From the NCBI GenBank assembly GCA_036563665.1, contig DATCLY010000029.1, positions 71,329 to 135,328 on the forward strand: a DNA stretch of 64,000 bases, written 5' to 3'. Both the position numbers and the translations under genes were made by a program. The stretch comes from FEN-1219 sp036563665. Its GTDB lineage: Bacteria > Pseudomonadota > Gammaproteobacteria > Steroidobacterales > Rariloculaceae. The notes under the pieces are model-generated. The model saw nothing but the letters and a program-made list of their open reading frames with translations, made no database searches and had not been told where the DNA came from. Every line of letters starts with the position of its first letter. The first letter of the stretch is position 1. Shown here piece after piece: positions 7,990 through 16,889 of the stretch.

Positions 7990-10467
7990 ATGGAGCGGTC
8001 CGGCAACATCGAGAGAGGGGGCAGGACTCTGGGTGTGCTCCTCGCCGCCCTGGGCGGCGTGGTCTCGCTCGTCGGTTGCGAGCCGTCGCGTGAAGCGCAG
8101 ATCGCAAACACCTCCGAGGTCCTCGGCCGCTACTGCCTCGATTGCCACGACGACATCGAGCAGGAGGCCGGGCTGTCGATCGAGTCCCTCGATCTCGCCG
8201 ACGTGAGCGGTCACCGCGAGGCGTGGGAGAAGGTCGTCCGCAAGCTCTCCGCCGGCATGATGCCGCCGCCCGACAACCCGCGCCCGGACGACGAGACCTA
8301 CGTGCGCGTCGTGAGCGTCATCGAGCGCGAGCTCGACGCCGCTTACCAGCCGTACTTCCCGCCGCCCGGCGCGCACCGGCTCAACCGCTTCGAGTACGCC
8401 AACGTCATCCGCGATCTCGTCGGCGTGGAGGTAGACCCTTCCCAGTTCCTGCCGCCGGACGATTCGAGCCGGGGCTTCGACAACCAGGCGGGCACGCTGT
8501 CGCTGTCTCCCGCGCTGCTCGAGGCGTATCTGTCGGCCGCCGGCAAGATCAGCCGGCTCGCGCTCGGCCACATCGACACGCCCACGCAAACCGTGTACCG
8601 CGTGGCGGAGGACACGACGCAGAACTATCACGTGGAGGGGCTGCCGTTCGGCACCCGGGGCGGAATCCTGATCGATCACTACTTCCCCGCGGACGGCGAG
8701 TACAACGTGAAGATCTTCTCCGTGAACCTCGGCAACATGGGCAACTTCCGCCCGTTCGGCGAGGTGCGCGGCGAGCAGCTCGAGGTGCTCGTGGACGGCG
8801 AGCGCGTGGCGGTGTTCGACTGGGACGAGGAGTTCAACGTCGGGCGGGGCTTCGGCGGCGGCAACGGTCAGCTCAAGACCATCGACGTGCGGGTGCCGAT
8901 CACCGCCGGGCCGCACCAGATCGGCGTGACGTTCCTCGCGACGAACTACGCGCCGCTCCTCGACATCAACGATCCGTTCGAGCGCAGCACCATCGAGACG
9001 GGAGGGCTGCCGGGCTTCACGTTCTATCCGCACGTGGGCAGCGTGCGCATCGAGGGGCCGTACCAGGCCGCGGGCGCCGAGGACACGCCGGCGCGGCGGC
9101 GCGTGCTGGTGTGCGAGCCCGCGAGCGCCGCCGAGGAGCGGCCGTGCGCCGAGCGCATCGTGCGCTCGTTCGCGCGGCGCGCGTTCCGCGGCTTCCAGAC
9201 CGAGCAGGACGTCGCCAAGCTCATGCGCTTCTACGACGCGGGCGCCGAGTCCGGCGGGTTCGAGGCGGGCATCGAGATGGCGCTGCAGCGCGCGCTCGTC
9301 GATCCGAAGTTCCTCTTCCGGATCGAGTCCGAGCCGGAGGACGTGCCGGTCGGAGAGGCATACGCCCTGAGCGACCTCGAGCTCGCGTCGCGGCTGTCGT
9401 TGTTCCTCTGGAGCAGCATGCCGGACGAGGAGCTCCTCGAGCTCGCCGAGCGCGGCGAGCTGTCCGATCCGCAGGTGCTCGAGGCGCAGGTGCGGCGCAT
9501 GATCGCCGATCCGCGCTCCGAGGCATTCACGGCGAGCTTCGCGGGCCAATGGCTCGCGTTGCGCAAGCTCGAGGCGCATCAGCCCGTGGTCGACGAGTTC
9601 CCGGACTTCGACGACAACCTGCGCGACGCCTTCCGGCGCGAGACCGAGCTCTTCTTCGACAGCGTGCTGCGCGAGGACAGGAGCGCTTTGGAGCTCCTGA
9701 CCGCCGACTACACCTTCGTAAACGATCGCCTGGCGAAGCACTACGGCATCCCGGGGGTGCAGGGCAGCCATTTCCGGCGCGTGTCGCTCGACGGCGACTT
9801 GGAACTCCGCCGCGGGCTGCTCGGGAAGGGCAGCGTGCTCACGACCTCGTCGCAGCCCGGCCGCACGTCGCCCGTGATCCGGGGCAACTACATCCTGTCG
9901 AGCCTGCTCGGCGTGCCACCGCCGCCGCCGCCGCCGAACGTGCCGAAGCTGCCGGAGGAGGAGGCCGACGCGGCGGGCAACGCCAAGACGCCCACGCTGC
10001 GGGAGATGTTCGAGAAGCACCGGGAGAACCCGTCGTGCCGCAGCTGCCACGTGCTCATGGATCCGTTCGGCTTCGCGCTCGAGCCGTTCGACGCGATCGG
10101 GCGCTACCGCACGACCGACGGCGGCAGCCCCATCAACGCGGCCGACGTGATGTACGACGGCACGCACGTGGACGGCCCGGCCGACGTGCGCGAGTTCGTG
10201 CTCAAGTATTCGGACCGCTTCGTGACGAACCTGGCCGAGAAGCTCATGACCTACGCGCTGGGCCGCGGCGTGGAGTACTACGACATGCCGCTGGTGCGCC
10301 AGATCGTGGCGGAGGCGGAAAAAGACGACTATCGGCTCAGCACGATGATCGCCGCGGTGGTGAAGAGCCCGGCGTTTCGCATGAACACCAAGCTCGATCC
10401 CGCGGGCGAGCAGCTGACGGGCGGCGGCGCGGAGACGGTCGCCGCGCGCGCCGCGGCCGAGGATTGA
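7990..10467 (+). CDS. DUF1592/DUF1588/DUF1585 multidomain cytochrome-like lipoprotein
   Basis: An 825-residue protein with the module order seen in planctomycete-type secreted cytochromes. There is a lipobox with Cys30 (VSLVGC) and a haem c site CLDCH (49-53). DUF1587 follows (about 130-190, RLNRFEYANVIRDLVG). A beta-sandwich insert comes next, then DUF1595 (about 370-430), DUF1592 (about 430-560, DLELASRLSLFLWSSMPDEEL) and DUF1588. A second CXXCH (CRSCH, about 683-687) is followed by MDPFGFALEPFDAIG, and DUF1585 is at the end. The family is almost always next to a DUF1552 gene, as here (12 bases downstream). No reaction has been established; electron transfer in a periplasmic oxidation is the usual guess. 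The ATG at 7990 follows AGGAGGCGAG. Confidence 0.87.
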   Translation: MERSGNIERGGRTLGVLLAALGGVVSLVGCEPSREAQIANTSEVLGRYCLDCHDDIEQEAGLSIESLDLADVSGHREAWEKVVRKLSAGMMPPPDNPRPDDETYVRVVSVIERELDAAYQPYFPPPGAHRLNRFEYANVIRDLVGVEVDPSQFLPPDDSSRGFDNQAGTLSLSPALLEAYLSAAGKISRLALGHIDTPTQTVYRVAEDTTQNYHVEGLPFGTRGGILIDHYFPADGEYNVKIFSVNLGNMGNFRPFGEVRGEQLEVLVDGERVAVFDWDEEFNVGRGFGGGNGQLKTIDVRVPITAGPHQIGVTFLATNYAPLLDINDPFERSTIETGGLPGFTFYPHVGSVRIEGPYQAAGAEDTPARRRVLVCEPASAAEERPCAERIVRSFARRAFRGFQTEQDVAKLMRFYDAGAESGGFEAGIEMALQRALVDPKFLFRIESEPEDVPVGEAYALSDLELASRLSLFLWSSMPDEELLELAERGELSDPQVLEAQVRRMIADPRSEAFTASFAGQWLALRKLEAHQPVVDEFPDFDDNLRDAFRRETELFFDSVLREDRSALELLTADYTFVNDRLAKHYGIPGVQGSHFRRVSLDGDLELRRGLLGKGSVLTTSSQPGRTSPVIRGNYILSSLLGVPPPPPPPNVPKLPEEEADAAGNAKTPTLREMFEKHRENPSCRSCHVLMDPFGFALEPFDAIGRYRTTDGGSPINAADVMYDGTHVDGPADVREFVLKYSDRFVTNLAEKLMTYALGRGVEYYDMPLVRQIVAEAEKDDYRLSTMIAAVVKSPAFRMNTKLDPAGEQLTGGGAETVAARAAAED

Positions 10468-10479
10468 GGAGGGACGACG

Positions 10480-11820
10480 ATGTTCATCACCAAGAAGCAC
10501 CTTTCGCGCAGGGCCGTGCTGCGCGGCTTGGGCGGAACGATCGCGTTGCCGTTCCTGGACGCCATGGTGCCGGCGCTCACGCCCACGGCTCGGGCGCAGG
10601 CGGCCGTGCCCACGCGGTTCGTCGGCATCTTCATCCCGCACGGCGCGGCGCCCGGCTACTGGGTGCCGTCGTCCACCGAGCGCGGCTTCAAGTACCCGTA
10701 CATCTGGGAGCCGCTCGAGCCGTTCCGTAGGCACGTGGTGCTGACGAGCGGCCTCTGGTCGCAGTCCTCCGAGAATCCGCCGGGCGTCACGGGCGCGGAC
10801 CACTTCGTGGCCTCCGCGTATCTCTGCGCCGTGAAGCCGAAGAAGACCACCGGCGCGGACGTCGAGTGCGGCACCACCGTGGACCAGGTCATCGCCGAGC
10901 ACATCGGCCAGGAGACGCTGCTGCCGTCGCTGCAGCTCGCCGTGGAGGACCCGGGCGCGAACTCCACCAACTGCGGCGAGGGTTACAGCTGCGTGTACAC
11001 CAACACGATCTCGTGGCAAACGCCCACCCGGCCGCTGCCCATGGAGATCAACCCGCAGGTGGTGTTCGAGCGCCTGTTCGGCGACGGCGCGACCCCCGAG
11101 GTGCGGGCCGCGCGGCGGGAGCAGCAACGCAGCATTCTCGACTCCGTGTCGGACGATCTCGCGTCGTTGAAGAAGACCGTGGCCCCGCACGACCGCACCC
11201 GCATCGAGCAGTACCTCGAGGACGTGCGCGAGATCGAGCGGCGGCTCGCGATCGCGGCGCAGGCGTCCAGCGAGGCGCCCGAGATCGCCGTGCCGTACGG
11301 CGTGCCGGAGTCGTTCCACGAGCACATTCAGCTGCAGTTCGACCTGCTCGCGCTCGCGCTCCAGGCGGACATCACGCGCGTCGCCACGCTGCTCTACGCG
11401 CGCGACCTCACGGGCCGCGTGTATCCCGAGAGCGGCACCGACATCAGCTTCCACGGCGGCTCGCATCACGCCGAGGATCCGGGCCGCATCGCGCAGTACG
11501 CCAAGCTCAACCGCTACCACGTGTCCACGCTCGCCTACTTCGTGGAGAAGCTCGCGGGCATCCCGGAGGGCGACGGCACGCTGCTCGATCACTCGCTGAT
11601 CCTGTACGGATCGAACATGGGCAACTCGAATCAGCACCTGCACTACGACGTGCCGCACGTGCTGATCGGCGGGGCGTCGGGTCAGCTCGAGGGCGACCGG
11701 CATCTGGCGTTCCCGTCGCGCACGGTTCCGACCGGCAACCTGCTGCTCAGCATCCTCGACTTCTACGGCGTGCACCTGGACGCGTTCGGCGACAGCACCG
11801 GTCGTATCGAGAGCATCTGA
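10480..11820 (+). CDS. Tat-exported DUF1552 protein
   Basis: A 446-residue protein of the DUF1552 family, the standard partner of DUF1592 cytochromes. A twin-arginine signal (KKHLSRRAVLRGLGG, followed by a hydrophobic stretch to about residue 35) shows export of a folded, probably cofactor-containing protein. DUF1552 landmarks include FIPHGAAPGYW near residue 50, YLEDVREIERRL in the middle and ISFHGGSHH and LILYGSNMGNSNQHLHYDVPHV near the end. The His/Asn/Asp-rich C-terminal motifs resemble the alkaline-phosphatase-like sulfatase fold of the related DUF1501 proteins, so a metal site is plausible. Translation starts 12 bases after the DUF1592 stop, with GGAGGGACG upstream. Confidence 0.88.
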   Translation: MFITKKHLSRRAVLRGLGGTIALPFLDAMVPALTPTARAQAAVPTRFVGIFIPHGAAPGYWVPSSTERGFKYPYIWEPLEPFRRHVVLTSGLWSQSSENPPGVTGADHFVASAYLCAVKPKKTTGADVECGTTVDQVIAEHIGQETLLPSLQLAVEDPGANSTNCGEGYSCVYTNTISWQTPTRPLPMEINPQVVFERLFGDGATPEVRAARREQQRSILDSVSDDLASLKKTVAPHDRTRIEQYLEDVREIERRLAIAAQASSEAPEIAVPYGVPESFHEHIQLQFDLLALALQADITRVATLLYARDLTGRVYPESGTDISFHGGSHHAEDPGRIAQYAKLNRYHVSTLAYFVEKLAGIPEGDGTLLDHSLILYGSNMGNSNQHLHYDVPHVLIGGASGQLEGDRHLAFPSRTVPTGNLLLSILDFYGVHLDAFGDSTGRIESI

Positions 11821-11884
11821 GCGCGCGGCGCTGCCGTCGACTCGAAGATCCCTTAGAACAGCAACCAGACAAACGGGGGCGGTC

Positions 11885-12397
11885 ATGAAGAAGACGATCC
11901 TGGCGGCAGCGGCGGTGCTCTCGCTCGCAGGCGCAGCGGGGAGCGCGAGCGCGGACGACGCCGACGTGCTGCGCGAGGCGCGCGATCGCGCCGAGATCCA
12001 GGCGCTCATGTGGCGCTACGTGCGCGCGCTCGACACGCTCGACGCGGACGCGTACGCCTCCGTGTTCACGGAGGACGGCCAGTTCGGCAGCGGGCGGAAC
12101 GCGGCCAAGGGCCGCGCCGCGCTGCGCGGCATGATCGAGAATCTCGCGAAGGCGCGCGCCGAGCGGGAGGCCAAGGGCGAGCCGAGCCCGCCCATGTACC
12201 ACGTGATCACGAACTCGCACATCGAGTTCCTGGACGCCGATCATGCGCGCTATCACTCGTATTGGATGACCGTGTTCGGCGCGAGCGGCGAGGGCACGAC
12301 GCCGCGCGTGGCGGCCGCGGGCCGCGGCGTGGACGAGCTCGTCCGCGTGGACGGCCGGTGGCTGATCCGCTCGCGCAACGTGGCGCCCCAGGACTGA
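11885..12397 (+). CDS. Secreted SnoaL/NTF2-like protein
   Basis: A 170-residue exported protein. A signal peptide (MKKTILAAAAVLSLAGAAGSASA) is followed by a cone-shaped SnoaL/NTF2-like domain: AEIQALMWRYVRALDTLDADAYASVFTEDGQF, GRAALRGMI, HVITNSHIEF, RYHSYWMTVFG and the closing VDGRWLIRSR. Members of this fold are hydratases, isomerases, dehydrochlorinases or simply binding proteins; the pocket residues do not settle which. It is 64 bases downstream of the DUF1552 gene on the same strand, and is probably the last gene of the secreted oxidative cluster. Confidence 0.8.
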   Translation: MKKTILAAAAVLSLAGAAGSASADDADVLREARDRAEIQALMWRYVRALDTLDADAYASVFTEDGQFGSGRNAAKGRAALRGMIENLAKARAEREAKGEPSPPMYHVITNSHIEFLDADHARYHSYWMTVFGASGEGTTPRVAAAGRGVDELVRVDGRWLIRSRNVAPQD

Positions 12398-12445
12398 CGT
12401 TCACCGCGTGAGGCCGGCCGGGCGCGTCCCCGGCACGACCCCCCT

Positions 12446-12475
12446 TTGGCTCCCCGGGACGGACGCGGGGATAAT
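12446..12475 (+). promoter_or_regulatory. Promoter of the M16 peptidase operon
   Basis: TTGGCT at 12446-12451, an 18-base spacer and GATAAT at 12470-12475. The ATG at 12518 lies 42 bases beyond. Confidence 0.45.
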
Positions 12476-12517
12476 GCGGGTTCGCCGCTGTCGAAGCGGA
12501 CGGTCACGGCAATCGCC

Positions 12518-13870
12518 ATGCACAGGCTCACGCGTCTCGCAGGGATGGTCACGATGGTCAGCGTTCTCGCCGCTCCCAAGCCTTCCACGGGCTCCACGCT
12601 CGGCGCCGACGTGCGCTCGATGGTGCTCGACAACGGCATGACGGTGATCGTCTGGCCCGTGCGCGACATCCCGAACGTGGCGCTCTACAACTTCGTGAAG
12701 GCGGGCAGCCGCAACGAGGCGCCGGGCGTCACCGGCCTCGCGCACTTCTTCGAGCACATGATGTTCAACGGCACGAGCCGCCGGGCGCCGGGCGAGTTCG
12801 ACCGCATCATGGAGGCCGAGGGCGGCTCGAACAACGCGTTCACGAGCGACGACATCACGGTGTATCACGACTGGTTCCCGCGAACGGCGCTCGAGACCAT
12901 CTTCGACCTCGAGGCCGACCGGCTCGCGAACCTGGCGTTCGTCCCCGACGTGGTGGAGAGCGAGCGGGGCGTCGTCTATTCCGAGCGGCGGCTGCGCACG
13001 GAGGACGACAACGAGGGCCGCCTCATGGAGCAGGTGCAGGCCACCGCGTTCCTCGCGCACCCGTACGGCAACCCCACCATCGGCTGGCCGTCCGACATCG
13101 AGTCCTGGACGATGGACGACCTGCAGCGCTTCTACCGGACGTACTACGCGCCGAACAACTGCACGCTCGTGATCGTGGGCGACGTGGACGCGGACGAGGT
13201 GTTCGCCCTCGCGCGGCGGCACTTCGGGCCCATCCCTGCGCAGGAGCCGCCGCCGCCCGTGCGGACGAAGGAGCCGGAGCAGCAGGGCGAGCGGCGCGTG
13301 GTCATCGAGGCCGAGGCGCAGACGCCGCTGCTGCAGTTCGCCTACCACGCCCTCGCGGCCGCCGACCCCGCCATGCCGGCGTTCGAGCTCCTCATGCGCA
13401 TCCTCACGGACGGCGACTCGTCGCGGCTGCACCGCGCGCTCGTGGAGCAGCAGCAGGTGGCCGTGGAGGTGGACGGGTTCTGGCAGGAAGGGTTCGATCC
13501 GGGCCTCGCGTGGTTCTTCGTCACGCTGCCCGCGGACGGCGACCCCGCGGAAGCCGAGGCCGCATTCACGGCCGAGCTCGAGCGCGTGGCGCGCGACGGC
13601 GTGACCGCCGCGGAGGTGCGCAAGGCGAAAAGCCTCGTCACGGCCGACTTCTGGCGCAGCGTCGCCACCATCGACGGCAAGGCGCGGGGGCTCGGCACCT
13701 ATCAGGTGTTCCACGGCGACTGGCGCCGGCTGTTCGAGGCGCCCGAGCGCTACGACGCGGTCACCGCCGAGCAGATCCAGGCGCTCGCGGCGCGTTACCT
13801 CGTGCCCCGCAACCGCACCGTGGGCGTGCTGCTGCCCGTGCGGGCGGAGCCGGCCGAGGACGAGGCGTGA
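12518..13870 (+). CDS. M16-family zinc peptidase, catalytic subunit
   Basis: A 450-residue processing-peptidase-like protein (pitrilysin clan, M16B size class). The inverted zinc motif HFFEH is at about residues 76-80 with the third-ligand glutamates near 147-156 (VVESERGVVYSER). A putative short signal peptide (MHRLTRLAGMVTMVSVLA) suggests periplasmic location. A second, inactive M16 domain is present in the C-terminal half (EAEAQTPLLQFAYHALAAADP). It is transcribed together with a second M16 gene whose start codon overlaps this stop (GTGA), so the two probably form the heterodimer known from bacterial M16B peptidases. The substrate is probably unfolded peptide or a small peptide precursor, which is inference. 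Confidence 0.88.
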   Translation: MHRLTRLAGMVTMVSVLAAPKPSTGSTLGADVRSMVLDNGMTVIVWPVRDIPNVALYNFVKAGSRNEAPGVTGLAHFFEHMMFNGTSRRAPGEFDRIMEAEGGSNNAFTSDDITVYHDWFPRTALETIFDLEADRLANLAFVPDVVESERGVVYSERRLRTEDDNEGRLMEQVQATAFLAHPYGNPTIGWPSDIESWTMDDLQRFYRTYYAPNNCTLVIVGDVDADEVFALARRHFGPIPAQEPPPPVRTKEPEQQGERRVVIEAEAQTPLLQFAYHALAAADPAMPAFELLMRILTDGDSSRLHRALVEQQQVAVEVDGFWQEGFDPGLAWFFVTLPADGDPAEAEAAFTAELERVARDGVTAAEVRKAKSLVTADFWRSVATIDGKARGLGTYQVFHGDWRRLFEAPERYDAVTAEQIQALAARYLVPRNRTVGVLLPVRAEPAEDEA

Positions 13871-15288
13871 AGGGCGCCGCCGGCCTCGGCGCCGCGCTGC
13901 TCCTGACCGGCGCGTCGATGTCCGCCGTCGCGGCCGACGGCGACGCGCCCGTCGTGCGCGTGCCGCCGTTCGAGCGCGCGGTGCTCGACAACGGCGTCAC
14001 ATTGCTGCTCATGGAGCGGCGCGAGATCCCGCTCGTCGCCTTCCAGGCGCTCGTGCGCAGCGGGGCGATCGCCGACCCGCCGGGCAAGGCGGGCACCGCG
14101 AGCCTGCTCGCGGGCCTGCTCGAGAAGGGCGCCGGGCCGCGCGACGCGTACGAGTTCGCGGACACGGTCGCCTCCGTGGGCGGCGTGCTCTCGGCCGGGG
14201 CGGGCCTCGAGACGATCACGGTGTCCGGCGAGTTCCTCGCGCGCGACCAGGCGCTCATGATCGAGCTGCTCGCGGATCTGCTGCAGCGGCCGCACCTCGA
14301 CGCCGCGGAGCTCGAGAAGCTGCGCGCCCGGCAGATCGATCTGATCCGCGCGGCCAAGGACGGCGACCTCGCATCGCTGCTGCCGATCTACGGGGCCGGG
14401 GCGATCTTCGCCGAGCACCCGTACGGCCGTCCCGTGGACGGCAGCGAGCGCAGCCTCGCGAGCCTGACGCACGACGACGTGACGGCCTTCTACGCCGAGC
14501 ACTTCGGCGGCGACCGCCTGATCCTCGCCGTGGTCGGCGACTTCGACGCCGCCGACATGCGGCGGCGCCTCGAGCAAGCGTTCGACGGATGGCGGCGCGC
14601 GCCGTCGCCCGCGCCCGCGGCGCCCGAGCCGCGCAAGGCGAGCGGCCGCCGCGTGCTGCTCGTGGACGCGCCCGCCTCCGTGCAGACGTACTTTTTGATC
14701 GGCAACGTGGGCGTCGCGCGCACGCATCCGGAGCGCGCGGCCATCGACGTCGTCAACACGCTGCTCGGCGGCCGCTTCACGTCGCTGCTGAACTCGGAGC
14801 TGCGCGTGCGCTCGGGCCTGACCTACGGCGCCCGCTCGCAGCTCGTGCGGCCGACGCGCCCCGGCGCGTGGCAGATCGTGAGCTACACGCGCACGGAGGC
14901 CACTGCGCAGGCCATCGATCTCGCGCTCGACGTGTACGCGCGCTTCAAGGCGGGCGCGATCGACGCCGCCTTGCTCGAGTCCGGCAAGCGCTACGTGCTG
15001 GGGCAATATCCCGGGCAGCTCGAGACGGCGCCGCAATGGGCGCGCCAGCTCGCGGAGCTCGAGCTCTTCGGCCTCGACCGGCAGTACGTGGAAGGCTACG
15101 GCCCGGCGCTCGCGGCCGTCACGTTCGAGGACGCGCAGCGGGTCGCGCGCACGATCTATCCGGCGCCCGAGGACCTCGTGCTCGTGCTGATCGGCGCGGC
15201 CCGCGAGATCCGCGCCACGGCCGCGCGGTACGGGCCGGTGACCGAGATGTCGATCACCGACCCCGCGTTCTCGCCCGCCGAGCGCTGA
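13867..15288 (+). CDS. M16-family peptidase-like, non-catalytic subunit
   Basis: A 473-residue M16 homologue that lacks the zinc site. Where the partner has HFFEH this one reads AGTASLLAGLLEKGAG. The C-terminal M16 domain keeps the substrate-binding RSGLTYGARSQL segment, as expected for the inactive partner of a two-subunit M16B peptidase. The N-terminus has a signal peptide (GLGAALLLTGASMSAVAA). I chose the GTG at 13867, overlapping the upstream stop by three bases, because the signal peptide follows directly; there is no better ATG. Equal synthesis with the catalytic subunit by translational coupling is likely. Confidence 0.86.
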   Translation: MKGAAGLGAALLLTGASMSAVAADGDAPVVRVPPFERAVLDNGVTLLLMERREIPLVAFQALVRSGAIADPPGKAGTASLLAGLLEKGAGPRDAYEFADTVASVGGVLSAGAGLETITVSGEFLARDQALMIELLADLLQRPHLDAAELEKLRARQIDLIRAAKDGDLASLLPIYGAGAIFAEHPYGRPVDGSERSLASLTHDDVTAFYAEHFGGDRLILAVVGDFDAADMRRRLEQAFDGWRRAPSPAPAAPEPRKASGRRVLLVDAPASVQTYFLIGNVGVARTHPERAAIDVVNTLLGGRFTSLLNSELRVRSGLTYGARSQLVRPTRPGAWQIVSYTRTEATAQAIDLALDVYARFKAGAIDAALLESGKRYVLGQYPGQLETAPQWARQLAELELFGLDRQYVEGYGPALAAVTFEDAQRVARTIYPAPEDLVLVLIGAAREIRATAARYGPVTEMSITDPAFSPAER

Positions 15289-15313
15289 GCCGGCGGCGGG
15301 CAGGGAGGGAATC

Positions 15314-15961
15314 ATGGGCGATGCGCACGACCGGCCACACACGCGTTACGGCGAGTCGCTCGCGGGCGAGCTCCTCGAGAGCCCGGCGGCCGAGCGCAAC
15401 AAGCAGCCGATCCTCGAAGTGCTCGAGCGCGTGCTGCCCCGGGGCGGCCTGGTCCTCGAGGTGGCGAGCGGGACGGGCCAGCACGTGGTGCATTTCGCGC
15501 GGGGGCTCCTGGAGCTCTCCTGGCAGCCCACGGAGCCGGACGAGGCGTTGCGCGCCGCGCTCGAGCGCAGGCGGGCGGCGGCCGGGCTGCCGAACGTGCG
15601 CGCGGCGCTCGCGCTGGACGTCACGCGCCGGCCGTGGCCGGTGACGCAGGCCGACGCCATCGTCTGCATCAACATGATTCACATCGCGCCATGGGAAGCG
15701 GCAGAGGGGCTGCTCGAAGGCGCGGCGGAGGTGCTCCCCGCCGGCGCGCCGCTCGTGCTCTACGGCCCGTTCATGATCGACGGCCGGCACACGGCGCCGA
15801 GCAACGCAGCGTTCGATGCCAGCCTGCGCGCGCGGAACCCCGCCTGGGGCGTGCGCGACCTGCGCGACGTGCGCGCGCTCGCGGAACGGTGCGGCTTCGC
15901 GTACGCGGAACGCGTGGCGATGCCGGCCAACAATCTCACCGTGGTGTTCCGGAGGAGCTGA
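15314..15961 (+). CDS. DUF938 protein, SAM-dependent methyltransferase-like
   Basis: A 215-residue cytoplasmic protein of the DUF938 family. It has a Rossmann-type methyltransferase fold, with the SAM-binding strand VLEVASGTGQHVVHFA at about residues 47-62, the acidic loop in WQPTEPD, and INMIHIAPWEAAEGLLEGA in the middle. The C-terminus (GVRDLRDV.ALAERCGF, then MPANNLTVVFRRS) is typical of the family. The methyl acceptor is unknown. AGGGAGGG lies just before the ATG. It is 25 bases downstream of the M16 genes on the same strand and may be co-transcribed. Confidence 0.86.
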   Translation: MGDAHDRPHTRYGESLAGELLESPAAERNKQPILEVLERVLPRGGLVLEVASGTGQHVVHFARGLLELSWQPTEPDEALRAALERRRAAAGLPNVRAALALDVTRRPWPVTQADAIVCINMIHIAPWEAAEGLLEGAAEVLPAGAPLVLYGPFMIDGRHTAPSNAAFDASLRARNPAWGVRDLRDVRALAERCGFAYAERVAMPANNLTVVFRRS

Positions 15962-15970
15962 GCGCGAGCG

Positions 15971-16570
15971 CTAGCGATTCAGCATGAGGGGGATCACGAG
16001 ATCCTCCTCGTCGTCCAGGTGCCGCAGCAGCCGGCGCGTCAGGAGCTCGGCCCGCGCGACGAGCCGGTCCGCGGCGCGGCGCGGCGCGTCGGCCCGCGGC
16101 GAATCGCCGTTCACGCGCAGCGCCTCGTCGAGGTTGCCCGCCGCCGCGATGCACGCGGTGACGTATTCGCAGAGCCTGTGGTGATCGCGCTCGAGCGCGT
16201 CGATGCCGGGCGCGAGCCGCGCGTCCGCCTTGCGGAACGCGGGGAAGTAATGCACGTCCTCGATGCGGTGGTGACCGTCCAGATGCGCGACGAGCGACCA
16301 CAAGCGCGGCACGGCGGCGGCCGCGAGCCTGTCGGGCGGGACACGGCCGTCGCGGTACGCTTCGCCGCTCGCGCGCACCGCTTCGGCCTCGCGCCTGAAG
16401 CCGTCGTGGATCTCGAGCCAGAACAGCGCCATGCCGGACGGGCTCGTCCGCCAGGTGGAACGTGGAAACCGGTCGAGGAGCACGCGCAGCTCCGCCGGCC
16501 AGCCGCTGCGTTGTTCGAGCTCGAGATTCAACGGCCCCGGCAACTCCCGCTGGTCGGCGCATTGTGCCAA
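15971..16570 (-). CDS. Hemerythrin HHE-domain protein
   Basis: A 199-residue cytoplasmic protein with a four-helix hemerythrin fold. Di-iron ligands are visible in order: His in FWLEIHDGF (about 55), HLDGHHRIEDVHYFP (about 98-109), LERDHHRL (about 128) and HLDDEEDLVIPL near the C-terminus. Bacterial HHE proteins bind oxygen or nitric oxide or repair iron-sulfur centres. Two extra N-terminal helices (residues 1-45) are present. It converges with the DUF938 gene, with only 9 bases between the stops, and stands downstream of dgkA on the same strand after a 319-base gap. Confidence 0.85.
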   Translation of the reverse strand: MAQCADQRELPGPLNLELEQRSGWPAELRVLLDRFPRSTWRTSPSGMALFWLEIHDGFRREAEAVRASGEAYRDGRVPPDRLAAAAVPRLWSLVAHLDGHHRIEDVHYFPAFRKADARLAPGIDALERDHHRLCEYVTACIAAAGNLDEALRVNGDSPRADAPRRAADRLVARAELLTRRLLRHLDDEEDLVIPLMLNR

Positions 16571-16889
16571 AGGCGGCGCGGCGCGGCCACGAATCCGCGA
16601 GCGGAGCGATCGCTCGTGCTGGGGTGTCGCGAAACGGGAGTCGAAGAGGAGAGGTTAGTGGGCAGAAGCGGCCGCCGTACCCGAGCGAGATCGAGGGGGG
16701 CGCGATTCGGAATCCGGTGCCGACGGCCGACCCTGCCCGCGCTCATATTTGCAAGCGGCGTGCCACGCGCCGAAGCCAAGCGCTGCAAGGCTTTAGGCCG
16801 CGAAAGGCGGCGATTTCGCACCACCGCGGGGCGCGTCGTGCGTGCCGCTGCACCGCGAACGGTCGTTCGGCGGTCGAACGATCTCGGCG
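16571..16889. other. 319-base non-coding stretch with short inverted repeats
   Basis: No gene is recognisable between dgkA and the hemerythrin gene. Two short inverted repeats stand out: TCGTTCG/CGAACGA at 16863-16881 with a 5-base loop, just after the dgkA stop, and GCGAAA/TTTCGC at 16800-16819 with an 8-base loop. Neither is followed by a T-run, so they are weak terminator or operator candidates. The hemerythrin promoter should lie at the low-coordinate end but no clear -35/-10 pair is visible. Confidence 0.4.

Noticed and set aside
6520..12009. A very long open frame on the minus strand (over 1800 codons)
   Set aside because: It lies opposite six recognisable genes, is full of His/Arg/Ala/Leu from mirrored GC-rich codons, has no domain and no ribosome site. 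It is a by-product of codon bias.
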